From Diphasiastrum complanatum (taxonomy: Eukaryota; Streptophyta; Lycopodiopsida; Lycopodiales; Lycopodiaceae): a stretch of DNA of 64,000 nt. The translations under genes were made by a program, and so were the position numbers. Shown here piece after piece: positions 12,345 to 25,960 of the stretch; the first letter of the stretch is position 1, and each line of letters starts with the position of its first letter. The notes beneath the pieces are model-generated. The model was given only the letters and a program-made list of their open reading frames with translations, was not told the origin of the DNA and searched no databases. The DNA is taken from NCBI GenBank assembly GCA_029204225.1, contig CM055109.1:22656422-22720421 (forward strand), read 5' to 3'.

Positions 12345-14175
12345 TGTAAATCCATATGTGGATGTACAAGTGTCTACATCTCCTGCATCAGAATAACCAT
12401 TGAGTATGTTGAGTTTGTCGTTGTCAACTATTCCATAACAGATGCACTGGTCCATAGTGGCTCAAATGTATCTCATAACTCTTATAAGAGTTTTCCAATG
12501 TATAAGATCAGGATTAGCCATATACTAACTTAAGGAACTAACTGCAAAAGCTTCGTCTGGTCTAGTACAGATCATTGCTTACATAAGAGAACCTATTATC
12601 GAATGATATGGGTACTCAGGCATCTGCTCCTTCTCTTCTCTGGTCTAAAGACACTGGTTCTTTGACAATTTGAGTCGTGGGTCCATCAGCGAGTGAGCTA
12701 ATCTGCAATTCATTAGATTATATATTATTAGCATATTGTGACTGTACCTCTATTGAGTGATGTAAATTAGCCATTGCTCTATGTCTATTTGGATTTTAAT
12801 CCTGAGCCAATAATGAGCTTCGTCCAGCTCTGTCATGTCGAATTATGAGGACAGCATTCGTTTCACATCTTTTGTCAATTCGACATTGTCGTTGAATAGT
12901 AGTGTGTCCACATTCAAGGTGATGATCATAAAATAATGATGCATTGACTTGAAGTAGATATTCGAATCTGAAGTGCTTGGGTTATCACCGTGTTCGATAA
13001 GAACAATATTGGTCCATCTGAAGTATCTCCAAATTCGTTGTAACAGCATACGATAAAAGAGTTCCGATTGAAAAATGCTTGACTACCGAACTGAAAGTCT
13101 CAGTATAGTTGATATTCAGGATATGGGAAAATCCTCTTGCACCAAGTCGAACTTTCCTTTGATTGATGCTTATGTCCTTTGTATTTGATCTTGAATATCC
13201 ATTTGCAATCAACTACATTTTTGCTTGCAGGTAATTTGACAACAGTCCATGTATGGTTCTTGATGAGAGATGAATACACTCTATCCATAGCTTCTCTTCA
13301 TAGATCAGAGTATGGCCAACCGAGTGCTTCTTCAACAGTAGTCAACTCTTGAATGTGATAACAAACAGATTCATCAATGTAAATATTAGGTGGTCTGTGA
13401 TCTCTTGTCACTCTTATGGGAGACAAATGATGTTGATAATCATTTTCTTGGTTTTGTGACTGTTGTTACAACATCTTCTTCTGATTCGTTGTTGATAAGT
13501 TGTTTCTACAGTTGATGTATTTGGACCTCCATGAGTGTTCGATAGTTCAACTATTTGTGCTTTGCCCTTTCACTTGAGATTGATAAACTGATCCTCGATA
13601 AAGATAGCATCTCGACTGGTGAATATCTTCAATTTAACGGGATCATACAACATATAAGCTTTATTCAAAGTAGTATAACTAATGAAAATGGATTTGATAT
13701 TGTGGGAGTCCAATTGCTTTCTAATCTCCTACGATTTTTGCTCATAGGCAATACATCCAAAAACTCTGAGGTTTGAAAGTAAAGGTTTGGAGCCTGTCCA
13801 AACTTCATGAGGTGTTCTATCTGAGAGCCCTTTGTCGATCATCTGTTCTAAATATAAGTTGCAATAGAAACAACTTCAGCCCAGAAGTGTCACATGAACA
13901 AGCATATGCTTAGCCGCTTCAACAAAGGTCCGATTCTTTCTCTCAACAAGTTTATTCGACTGAGGCGAATAAGAAGTAATAAATTGTTGCTCAATAATGT
14001 CTTTCCAAAGACAATAATTCTTAAATTCGATTCAGGTGTATTCTCCACCATTTTTTGACCTCAATACTTTGATTCTTTTACTAGTTTCGAGTTCTACATG
14101 CTCCTTGAATTGTATGAATAGGTTGAAAGCCTCCAGTTTCTACTTAATGAAATAAACAGATGTTCTTCTCAAAAA
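12345..14175 (-). pseudogene. Ty1/copia integrase-RT-RNase H remnant
   Basis: Read from 14175 down. SVYFIK and IKVLRSKNGGEYT are integrase core, YSPQSNKLVERKNRT carries the catalytic Glu region, and TPHEVWTG and LRVFGCIAYEQKS follow. RT starts with KNHTWTVVKLP and CKWIFKIK (about 13200-13290), then GARGFSH and YTETFSSVVKHFSIGTLLSYA. The RT active site reads LNVDTLLF where copia elements have YVDD, so the second Asp is lost. FDMTELDEAHYWL and NGYSDAG (about 12390) mark the RT end and the start of RNase H. Numerous stops and frameshifts. The rest of RNase H is missing here; a matching C-terminal piece lies at 14700-15088. Confidence 0.88.
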
Positions 14176-14434
14176 TTTGTCGAATAAGGTGTCATAGACA
14201 ACCATAAAGAAATGCGGAATGATTAGGCATATGTGACAGCCACGCAAATCTTTGTTACTGATATTCGTGATAGTAGAGAAAGAGGAGTGAGAGGTAATTA
14301 AACATTCAGCATGAATGCAACATGGTAGAAAAATAGCGAATATGTATAATAATGTTGTAGTAACAATGATCAGATCACAAGACAGTTGCGTTGAGCGCAT
14401 GATCCTACTTACAAAAACAAGTAATTGTTATATT

Positions 14435-14565
<131 letters not shown>

Positions 14566-14699
14566 GAGTCAGATACTGGTTGATTGATATTGTTCTTCCA
14601 CAGTTATCTCTCTGTCTCTTTTATCTCTAATCACTCATTTCCTAATATAGTTGTTTCATGATCTTATGTTATTCCGATTTTACAATTACAAGATCATTA

Positions 14700-17529
<2,830 letters not shown>

Positions 17530-17644
17530 TCTTTCGTTCCAATTTGCTCAACAAAAATGATGGACGTAATTGGCATGAGGAGTGATAGAGGACAAATGTC
17601 CCATTTTCTTAGGCTTTGAACAGATGTGTTTAGAGCCATAGCGC

Positions 17645-17670
17645 AGGGTTGAAGGGTTGAAGGGTTGAAG
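17645..17670. repeat. 8-bp tandem repeat, three copies
   Basis: agggttga is repeated three times in a row, followed by ag, just left of a larger inverted repeat. Confidence 0.9.
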
Positions 17671-17684
17671 CGCCAATTACGCCC

Positions 17685-17810
17685 GGTAGCAAGCCGTGAG
17701 CAGGCCTACTACCATGTAAAAGTAGCCTTGAATGCACTTCACCGCAGGGCGGCTCAATGCGTGAAGGCCGCTTGTTACAGAGGGTAGTGGGCCTGCTCAC
17801 GCCCGCTACC
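17685..17810. repeat. GC-rich inverted repeat with about 28-bp arms
   Basis: The left arm (17685-17713) reads ggtagcaagccgtgagcagg and on to actacc. The right arm (17783-17810) reads ggtagtgggcctgctcacgc and on to ctacc. They are complementary over most of their length. The 69-bp centre is also GC-rich, with gggcggc and ggccgc blocks. It stands out from the AT-rich surroundings. It could be a foldback or small non-autonomous transposon, or a structured RNA; no flanking target duplication was identified. Confidence 0.75.
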
Positions 17811-18392
17811 TAGTTCGTATCATGTCATTCTTAGAGCTTAAGCATTAGTTAGAATATTTTGCTTGTAGGATACAGTTTTGGTTAGTATCATCCAAATGTA
17901 TGTCTTGCAAAGCCTACAACAGTGTATTAATTATATCAATTTGACTCAATATTTCAACGTTGAGGTTTGTTTTCCACCTTTCTTTGCCAATGAGATAAAA
18001 GCTTCATCGTTCAAGCAACATCTATATCAATTCATGACCTCTGTTTTGGATTCTAGTCCATTATGTGACGAAGAATGAGGTTATGTGAGTCCTCACTAGA
18101 GGTACAACTGCCATAGCTGGAGTGTGTCATCGTCACTATCGTGAGGGTCATGCACCTGGAGATGTTTTAGTTCATTTCTGCAGAGCTACAATTTTGGTTC
18201 ATTTATGCAGACAGAATGTTTATGGCCAATTTCACCGCTTATCAGCAATCAATGACAAGGACCGGATGGATGCCAGCGGATCACCAACCAATTGGCGATC
18301 GCAATTGACGACCTAATTTCTTAGTATAAATAGTTGTTCATATTCCAACAGATTAATTCATTGAAAATCAGAATAGGAGTGTCTGAATAGTT

Positions 18393-18394
<2 letters not shown>
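17811..18394. other. No recognised gene
   Basis: Short frames only (17878-18078 and 18122-18316, plus) without known motifs. Confidence 0.4.

Positions 18395-18490
<96 letters not shown>
18395..18490. repeat. (CT)n microsatellite
   Basis: About 96 bp of uninterrupted CT dinucleotides. Confidence 0.98.
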
Positions 18491-18491
<1 letters not shown>

Positions 18492-19207
18492 GCATGCGAG
18501 TTTGAACACTCCTGAGCATTCTAGCTCACTTCTTAGAGTTGATTTTGAGATTGCTTTTGTGGTACTGCTCATCAACATTGCACATTAATTCAGACTTTCA
18601 TTTTTAGCTGCTTAGAGATAGCATAGAAGAGTACACGGCTTCAATCCGCAACTTATTGTACTCATTTACTTCTATTTCGTTTTGAATCAATACTATTCTT
18701 TATTGCATTCAGTTTCGTCTCAGACTATATGCGTTTATGTATTTCTTCGCGACTAATTATTTGTCTGATAATCTTCGATGCTTAGTTGTTTGGCTACATA
18801 ATTACTATAGTATTGATGATTTCAGAGTTAGTTACTATAAGTTCAAATGTGATTTCTATCACTATTGTCTTGTTTGAAATTGATAGGCATAGTCATGCAT
18901 TGGAAAGATGAAGATAGTTTATTCCACCATGCACGAAAGGTTTTCTTTCTAGACACATGAATTATTTTCATTCGTTTCTTTTCAAGCTAGACCTATCTTC
19001 TGCATACCACTTTCCGACAAAAAACTCATAGATCCACATATGGATTTACCTTCTTGCTCAACAATGGTCCAATATCTTGGGATAGTCATAAGCAATCCTC
19101 CATCACTCTTTTATATATATGACTAGAGTATATTGCTATCTCACAAGAAGTAATATGGTTGAGAAGCCTGTTGGCAAACAATTGTCTAAAATAGTATGCC
19201 TAGACAA
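18491..19207. other. No recognised gene
   Basis: AT-rich. The right part may be the decayed upstream region of the copia RNase H fragment that follows, but no motif is readable. Confidence 0.4.
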
Positions 19208-19437
19208 TTATTCTATGTGATAATCAAAGCTTGCTTTATCAGCTAATCCTAGGTTTCATTCTAGGAGTAAGAATATTGAAATTAGATATCACTATGTTAG
19301 AAGCAAAATTATCACCAAGGAAGTGAGCTTAGAATTATTTTGGACACAATACATGATTGCAAACATATCTACAAAAGCGTTGGGTATAGATGCACATAAG
19401 ATATTTTGTGCAATGTTGAGTCCTCACAACTTCTAGT
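19208..19437 (+). pseudogene. Ty1/copia RNase H C-terminal fragment
   Basis: CDNQSLL, then after a frame change ANPRFHSRSKNIEIRYHYVR, then MIANISTKALGIDAHKIF. These are the CDN-SA, NP-FH-R-KHIEI and ADI-TKAL motifs that end copia polyproteins. Only the last 75 or so residues survive. A following LTR was not recognised. Confidence 0.85.
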
Positions 19438-20139
19438 AGGATGAGAGAATGTAAAAAAATTGTATTTATGGTGTTGGAGACTTTCAGAAAGCCTTCTATA
19501 CATCCATAAATTTAGAAAGGACGTTACTAAGACGTATCCTACTCATTGCAAAAGCTATCATGTATCCCCAGATCATATAATATGATATGCGATAAAACGA
19601 GACATCAATGAAACGTGAATTCCCAACCAATTCTTCCTATAGGAAAGAGTTAAATTTAAGCAACATCTAAAGACAAACCCATACCCAAATCAAAGAAGAA
19701 AGAAGAATTGAGATATTCAATCAATAGATATCTGAGCTCGAAGGAGACACTAGAATTTTTTCCAAAAAAAAGACAAGACATCAGAGATAGCCCACTTTGT
19801 ATACCCTTGAGAGGCATTAGAATCATCCTTAATCTTTGATCATCAAAATTTACCTTATGAGCTATGAGATCATCATCTTCCCTAAGTGGTGAGCTATAGT
19901 CCAATTTTACCTAGACAAAAGAGAGGATAAATTCTAAGTACCATGGACTTTGAAAATTTATATCTTTCTTGAGTAATAGGAATGATTGTCAATCCAAGGA
20001 GAAAGTGTTGTCAATATGAAAAATAGTAGATGGAATTATATTGATTATCTAGATCTATGATGAAAGTACCAAAGAGAGAAATTCTTAGAGACCATGAGGT
20101 AAACCATCAATGCATGGCTCATATCTCTAACGTAGAAAG

Positions 20140-20337
20140 TATTGTCATGTTATCAGAATCGTTGGTTGGCCAATGGTGGAGTTGATAACTCTAGACACGA
20201 CCATTGATATTGTGAGAACGGGTGACCTAGCCATAGAAGTCGATAACGAAGGATTCAGAGTCAAGGTATCAATCTACATCAAAGTCAATACTAGCAAATC
20301 ATTCCATCCAACTACAAAGCGCTATTAGAGCTGGGTG
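20140..20337 (+). pseudogene. Unidentified coding-like stretch, left of insertion
   Basis: A frame with well-balanced codon use (contains TLDTTIDIVRTGDLAIEV and FRVKVSIYIKV) runs up to the target site of the element at 20343-25585. The first part is in another frame. I do not recognise the family. Its partner on the other side of the insertion is 25591-25960. It could be an old retroelement or pararetroviral-type gene, or a host gene; none of these is shown. Confidence 0.35.
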
Positions 20338-20342
20338 GCCTA

Positions 20343-21259
20343 TGTTGCGCCGGCGCCTCAAAGGGCGCTAAGACTTGAGCGGTTTCCCCAACACGCACTT
20401 AAGTCTAACATTCATCCATCATGCACTTACGTAAAAGCCAACTCAGAAACGTAACAAGCTTAACCATTCAGACTTAAGAAAACTGGAATCCCAACCAACC
20501 CGAAAGCCAACTCAGAATCCGTCCCCAAAAGGTAACCAAAGACAAAGACAAGCCACACATGAAACCCAAGGCATAGTGGTCGCCAAACTGACCAATTGGC
20601 ATAGCGGCAAGCCCCATGTCGATGACATGGACCCTTAGGCGCCAGCGACGCAAAAAGGTTGTAGTAAGGGTCCTTCCACTTGGACCAGTCCCAGAGACGA
20701 AACCGAAATGGTAATCATCCCCAAGGATCAAGTTTATTAGATTTGGAAGAGGTTACATTCATACATAGACTGACCGGTCTCGGGGCCACCAACACGTGCT
20801 GGGCATTGTGCCTGGCTCGTGCTGGTAGAGGGAGCTGAGACCTGGCGACTGGATTCCTGGCGCTGGTTGAGCTGCCCAAATTTCTGTCTGTCGGACTCCC
20901 TATAGTTCTGCTGTGATTCGGCGCACCCCCTCTGGTTTGAAACATAGTGCTTTCTGGTAAAGCACGCTTTTTAGGACTTAGTTTTTATTTTGCTGATTAA
21001 GCCTGGCAAGCCTGGCAGAATCAGTCTGGCTCCTGGCCATGGGTCCCGGGAGTCGTCCGGCGGCCGAATCAACTTACTTTCCTGACTAGGCCATGACTCG
21101 AGCTCCAGAGCTAGCTCATGACTTTGTGACTACTTGACTGGCTCACCACAGGTCGGAGGCTCAGTCCTTGATGTTCTAACTTGCTCTGGGACCTTAGAGA
21201 GTGTCACCCCTTTGAGTCTTGCAGGGCACGCTAGGTGCACCCGAGTCAGCTTTACAACA
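20343..21259 (-). repeat. 3' LTR of the gag-protease element
   Basis: 917 bp. On the minus strand it starts TGTTGTAAAGC at 21259, right after the polypurine tract, and ends GCAACA at 20343. Matches 24667-25585 over its whole length. Confidence 0.9.
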
Positions 21260-21660
21260 TCCTCCCCTCGTTTGAGAAAGCTGATGTCCTCATCAGGGCC
21301 AAACTAGAACCTAAGACTCATGGCACGGGCTTAATTCACCGGCCAGACTTTAGTCATATATACAAGGGCACGGGCTTGATTCATCGGCCAAAGGAAACCA
21401 ACTGTAAAGCGGAGTAATGATATTGTGTTTTACACCCAGCACAGGAAAAGTGTGGATCTAGTTCACTTACGTAAAACCTGTGTGAAGCTGCTGCACTTAG
21501 ACATTAGACTGAAGCTCACTCCTCGATGAGAAATGCGGCTTACTTTATTAACATGAAAGAAAAAGGTATTACGGCTCCCTTAAGCCTCAGATATGTCGTT
21601 TTCGTCGCACATCTGGAAGAGTCCCCTAGGACTCTAGATATTTCGTTTGGTCGTCCAGGT

Positions 21661-21960
21661 TGAGCTCCTTGAGCTCTGCATCGGCACTTAGATTTACCTT
21701 TGATGTAGAAACTGCAGGCAATGTTGGCTCCATTTGACCTCGCGTCAGCTGGTTTGTCACTGTTGGATGTCCTTCGTTAAAGAAGTGAGCTTTCACTTGG
21801 TCACACAAGGTGAGCTCCTTGAGCTCTGCATCGACACTTGAATTCACCTTTGATGTAGAGACTATAGGCAATGTTGGCTCCATTTGTTCCCGTGTCAGCT
21901 GGTCTGTCACTGTTGGCTGTCCTTCGTTAAATAGGTGAATGAGATTGGGAGGAATGGTTG
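21661..21960 (-). repeat. 150-bp tandem duplication near the protease end
   Basis: The block beginning tgagctccttgagctctgca at 21661 recurs at 21811, a period of 150 bp, and matches for about 125 bp of the second copy. On the minus strand both copies encode similar peptides (QLTREQMEPTLP and QLTRGQMEPTLP). It lies just after the protease domain. Confidence 0.9.
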
Positions 21961-22752
21961 GCTCAGGTTCATTGTCGTTCTTTCTAGTTGGTCCCCTGGC
22001 ACAGCTGTGATGACACAAGGTCTCCTGCCATTATATAATAACACAAGGTTAACCCCTTTTGCCAAGAAGGCCACCACATGTTCATTAAACCAACTTAATT
22101 CCAAAATAGCGTCGAAGGCATCCATCTTCAAGATTGTGAACGTTAGTCGATTCTTCCAGGCTCCCAAAGAGATTGGTAAGTTGGTTGCCAATCTACAAGT
22201 GGTCATTGTACCTTTCGCGGTCTCCACACAAATAGGAGTCACATTTTCTTCACATTGGATGTCCAATTCTCCTGTCAGTTTTTTTGACAAGTAGTTATAT
22301 GACGCCCCCAGGTCTACCATGAAGTAAATGATCCTGCCTTGAATACAGCCTTTCAGGTACAATAACTTGGATCCTCTCACAGGAGTCGCCATAAGATGTT
22401 CACGATACGCCACAAGTGCTCCTATCTGTTGCAAGGCATTCAGGTCAGACTCCGTCAAATCCGTTTCTGGGTCCTCTTCGTCATCTTGTTCACCATCTTC
22501 TTGATCAAATGCCTCTCTCTCCATCCTATCAAATCCTTCAATGGCAGCCATGATTTGCTTATTCAATGGTTTGGGGCATGACCTCCAAGAGTGACCTTGT
22601 TGATGACAGTTGAAGCAACGCATGGAACTGCCTACTGTTGGTGAGCTGTTGCTGTGACTAGCTGAAGGTCCAACATTGTTTCTTCTCTGGAACATGTTCC
22701 CTCCATTGTTGCCTTGGTTGCCAAACCCTGTTTTTGTCGGGAATTTGTTCAC
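21907..22752 (-). pseudogene. Zinc knuckle and aspartic protease (gag-protease element)
   Basis: A CCHC zinc knuckle (CFNCHQQGHSWRSC, about 22620-22580) binds element RNA in Gag. An acidic linker (EDGEQDDEEDPETD) follows. The retroviral-type protease reads YFMVDLGASYNYLS at the active site, where DTGAS or DSGAS is expected; the Leu replaces the catalytic-loop Thr/Ser. The later FDAILELSWF corresponds to the FDVILGMDWF motif. The frame is continuous with 22765-23835 apart from one stop. A frameshift near 21980 leads into the tandem duplication. Instead of RT, the frame ends. Confidence 0.87.
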
Positions 22753-22764
22753 GCTACTCGAGGC

Positions 22765-23835
22765 TTAGTTGCCATTTGGAGCTGAGTCCCCCCTTGAAAA
22801 GAAGCTCGGACTCGGTCTGGATCCACTAAATACTCTTGTTGAGGTTGCGGGAGCAGCTGGTGCCAATGTGCTCTCATAATTACAAACCATTTTAGTCGCT
22901 CGAATAGTTGAATTGAAATCATGGGGCATGTAGCTGTCTATCGCACGCCGGGTCCAAGATTGCATTCCAGACAATAGGTAATGAGTTTTGTCCGCCTCGG
23001 ACATATCTTCAATAACCCATACACTCTGTCTGAATTTATTGAGGTACTCTCGCAATGACCCTTTCTGTTTGAGCCCCGATAATTCTGTCCTCAATCTCAT
23101 GTGTGAATCCTTCGGTATGAACTCCTCTCGTAACGCGGCTTTGAATGTGTCCCATGTTTGAAAATGCATTCCTGCCATCCGGTACCAATTTGTAGTGTAG
23201 CCCTCAAAATATGCTAATGCCAAATCAGTTCTTTCTTCCTCAGGAGTGTTCATCAGACGAAAGTAATGGTCCATGTGAAACAACCAATCTTCCATAACTC
23301 GAATGTCACGCTCTCCTTTGAAAGTAGGTGGTGCTTTCACTTTGGTAGTCTTCCTTGGGCCCTCCGTGTTTCGCGCTCGTGGTTCTCTTGGTATCTATGG
23401 AGGAGGCGCCACTGCATTCCCCCTAGTTGCTTCCAACTCTTCAAACCTGGCTTCGAGCTGTGTTAGCCCATCTCTCATTTCTCTAGCAAGGTTAAATTGA
23501 GTAAGATTCATGGTTCGCAAGGATGTTTGCCATTCTTTCCTTTCGGTTTCTCTATCCTTCTTCACCTCGCTAAGCATAGCCGTCATTGCGCTTGATAAGT
23601 ATTGCAGCATCTTCACTTCAAAGAGGTCCTGTTGCGCCTCTGGCAAGGGTTCATCTCTTGGTGTAGGTTCAGAAGGGCCACCCATCTCTTCTTGGAGAGG
23701 CGCCACTGTGGAGTGCATACGCTCTTTCTTTCTCGACTTGGACCTGGTGCCATCTCGATGCATGCGAGAGCTGTATTCTCGAGCTAGCTCTTCTCTGTCC
23801 GTCAATGCTCGTAACCCTTCAAGATGGTCCTCCAT
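22765..23835 (-). pseudogene. Gag polyprotein (gag-protease element)
   Basis: Starts at 23835 with MEDHLEGLRALTDREELARE, then a basic stretch and an acidic/coiled region (about residues 75-135). One stop at 23395-23397 interrupts the frame. The capsid region follows: PPTFKGERDIRVMEDWLFHM, YFEGYTTNWYRM, TWDTFKAALREEFIP and LREYLNKFRQSVWVIEDM. This is a typical plant Retrotrans_gag domain. The same frame continues, after a second stop, into the zinc knuckle and protease at 22752. Only two in-frame stops over nearly 2 kb indicate moderate age. Confidence 0.9.
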
Positions 23836-24651
23836 TATAGTTAGAGGTGTACTTCCAACAGATTATCGCCTCAATCCTTTTTATATTTGAAGCTCTCCCT
23901 TCTGTCGGCCGGGCCCCACAGCTCTCTTTTCTTCTTTATTAAATCAGCTTCAATGAAAATATCCCTTTCTCAAACTTAGCACGCCCACATCACCTGAGAG
24001 CCAAGTAGGAACCAGGTCATTTGTGTCCAAGCAAGCACACAACAAACAGAACATACCAACCAAAGCAAACACAGAGGATCTCTCTCAAGCCACAAACCCC
24101 CCTGAGACCGGACGTAGGACCTTTGCCTAGCCACGCCCACACAAATCTATCACAGAATTAGCCCACGGGGAAACATCCATCCAACCATCCGTGCTTTCAC
24201 CATTAAGCAGCACATTGCCTCAGTCACGCCCCACCACTTTTTGGTCGATAGCCCTTATAGCTAAACGATCGGCAGCTATCCCGCACCGACAGCTAACCAC
24301 CCGTGCTTTACACCCGAATTCGAGCAGCATCTCTGTATCAATGGTTAACCCGTACAGTTCGAATATGTCGCCCCGCACCTCACAAGGTACAGACCATGCT
24401 TTCACCTACCTAGGCAACACTTTGCCTCATCCGTCCTACGTGCAGACAGCGCCAGGCCCAAACCGCGAGAACTGACCGTGCTTACACCTCGAGGGCAGCA
24501 CTTTGACTCATCAAGTCCCCCGTTCTGCCGACCACCCCGACCGTGGACGTACCCGTGCTTACACTGTGGGCAGCACCTTGCGCAACGGTTGTCTTGACAA
24601 ATCCCAAAACGTGGCCATTCCTGTGAGACTTGCGTAGCTGACCGGCTAGTC

Positions 24652-24664
24652 GGCTCTGATACCA
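24652..24664 (-). other. Primer binding site, initiator Met tRNA type
   Basis: TGGTATCAGAGCC on the minus strand, 13 bases, two bases after the end of the 5' LTR. This is the usual initiator-Met primer site of plant LTR elements and fixes the element's orientation. Confidence 0.93.
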
Positions 24665-24666
24665 CA

Positions 24667-25585
24667 GGTTGCGCCGGCGCCTCAAAGGGCGCTGGGACTT
24701 GAGCGGTTTCCCCAACACGTGCTTAAGTCTAACATTCATCCATCATGCACTTACGTAAAAGCCAACTCAAAAACGTAACAAGCTTAACCATTCAGACTTA
24801 AGAAAACTGGAATCCCAACGAACCTGAAAGCCAACTCAGAATCCGTCCCCAAAAGGTAACCAAAGGCAAAGACAAGCCACACATGAAACCCAAGGCATAG
24901 TGGTCGCCAAACTGACCAATTGGCATAGCGGCAAGCCCCATGTCGATGACAGGGACCCTTAGGCGCCAGCGACGCAAAAAGGTTGTAGTAAGGGTCCTTC
25001 CACTTGGACCAGTCCCGGAGGCGAAACCGAAATGGTAATCATCCCCAAGGATCAACTTTATTAGATTTGGAAGAGGTTACATTCATACATAGACTGACCG
25101 GTCTCGGGGCCACCAACACGTGCTGGGCATTGTGCCTGGCTCATGCTGGTAGAGGGAATTGAGACCAGGCGACTGGATTCCTGGCGCTGGTTGAGCTGCC
25201 CAAGTTTCTGTCTGCCGGACTCCCCCTATAGTTCTGCTGTGATTCGGCTCACCCCCTCTGGTTTGAAACATAGTGCTTTTTGGTAAAGCACGCTTTTTAG
25301 GACTTAGTTTTTATTTTGCTGATTAAGCCTGGCAAGCCTGGCAGAATCAGTCTGGCTCTCGGACATGGGTCCCGTGAGCCGTCCCGGCGGCCGAATCAAC
25401 TTGCTTTCATGACTAGGCCATGACTCGAGCTCCAAAGCTAGCTCATGACTTTGTGACTACTTGACTGGCTCACCACAGTCGGAGGCTCAGTCCTTGACGT
25501 TCTAACTTGCTCTGGGACCTTAGAGAGTGTCACCCCTTTCAGTCTTACAGGGCACGCTGGGTGCACCCGAGTCAGCTTTACAACA
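24667..25585 (-). repeat. 5' LTR of the gag-protease element
   Basis: 919 bp copy of 20343-21259. It ends GCAACC rather than GCAACA beside the primer site, a single change from the canonical CA. Confidence 0.9.
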
Positions 25586-25590
25586 ACCTA

Positions 25591-25960
25591 GGCCTATCAC
25601 GATATGAATTACTCCTACTCAGATATTTCAATCAATTAAATAGAAATGGTGTTACCTATCACTATTTCTACACTCGTGATTTCCTTAGACAGCTCATAAA
25701 AGGAGATAAATTATTTAGGGTAAGACATAGAGCTTATATTAGTTCCCTAGAAGTGTATGAACTCAATGAGAGTCTAGCGTGCAGAGAATGGAGAGGTGCC
25801 TCTATTCGGTATACAGATTTGTGACTAGGAATCCCAAATCCACTACCAAATTATGTTCTTGAAGATCTAAATGAAATCGTCATAGATATGTGAAGAGACC
25901 TAATGATCGATTATGATAGAGAAGTTGCTCTTAAACGTCAAAAGAGGACAAGATATTGAT
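25591..25960 (+). pseudogene. Unidentified coding-like stretch, right of insertion
   Basis: From about 25591 an open frame runs to a stop at 25822-25824 with protein-like composition (LSRYELLLLRYFNQL, TYHYFYTRDFLRQLIKGDKL). It continues after the stop with LGIPNPLPNYVLEDLNEIV before further stops. It appears to carry on the frame seen at 20140-20337 once the inserted element is discounted. Family unknown to me. Confidence 0.35.

Larger units (their letters stand above)
20343..25585 (-). mobile_element. Gag-protease-only gypsy-type LTR element (TR-GAG-like)
   Basis: A 5.24-kb element in minus orientation. It has LTRs of about 917 and 919 bp (20343-21259 and 24667-25585), an initiator-Met primer site at 24652-24664, and a polypurine tract (cgaggggagga on the minus strand) beside the 3' LTR. 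The flanks gccta (20338-20342) and accta (25586-25590) match at 4 of 5 bases. Inside are gag and an aspartic protease, but no RT, RNase H or integrase. About 35 LTR differences by eye over 915 bp put it among the older elements here. It would need enzymes from a related element to move. Confidence 0.87.

Noticed and set aside
20474-20945. Minus-strand frames repeated at 24798-25271
   Set aside because: They are inside the LTRs of the gag-protease element.
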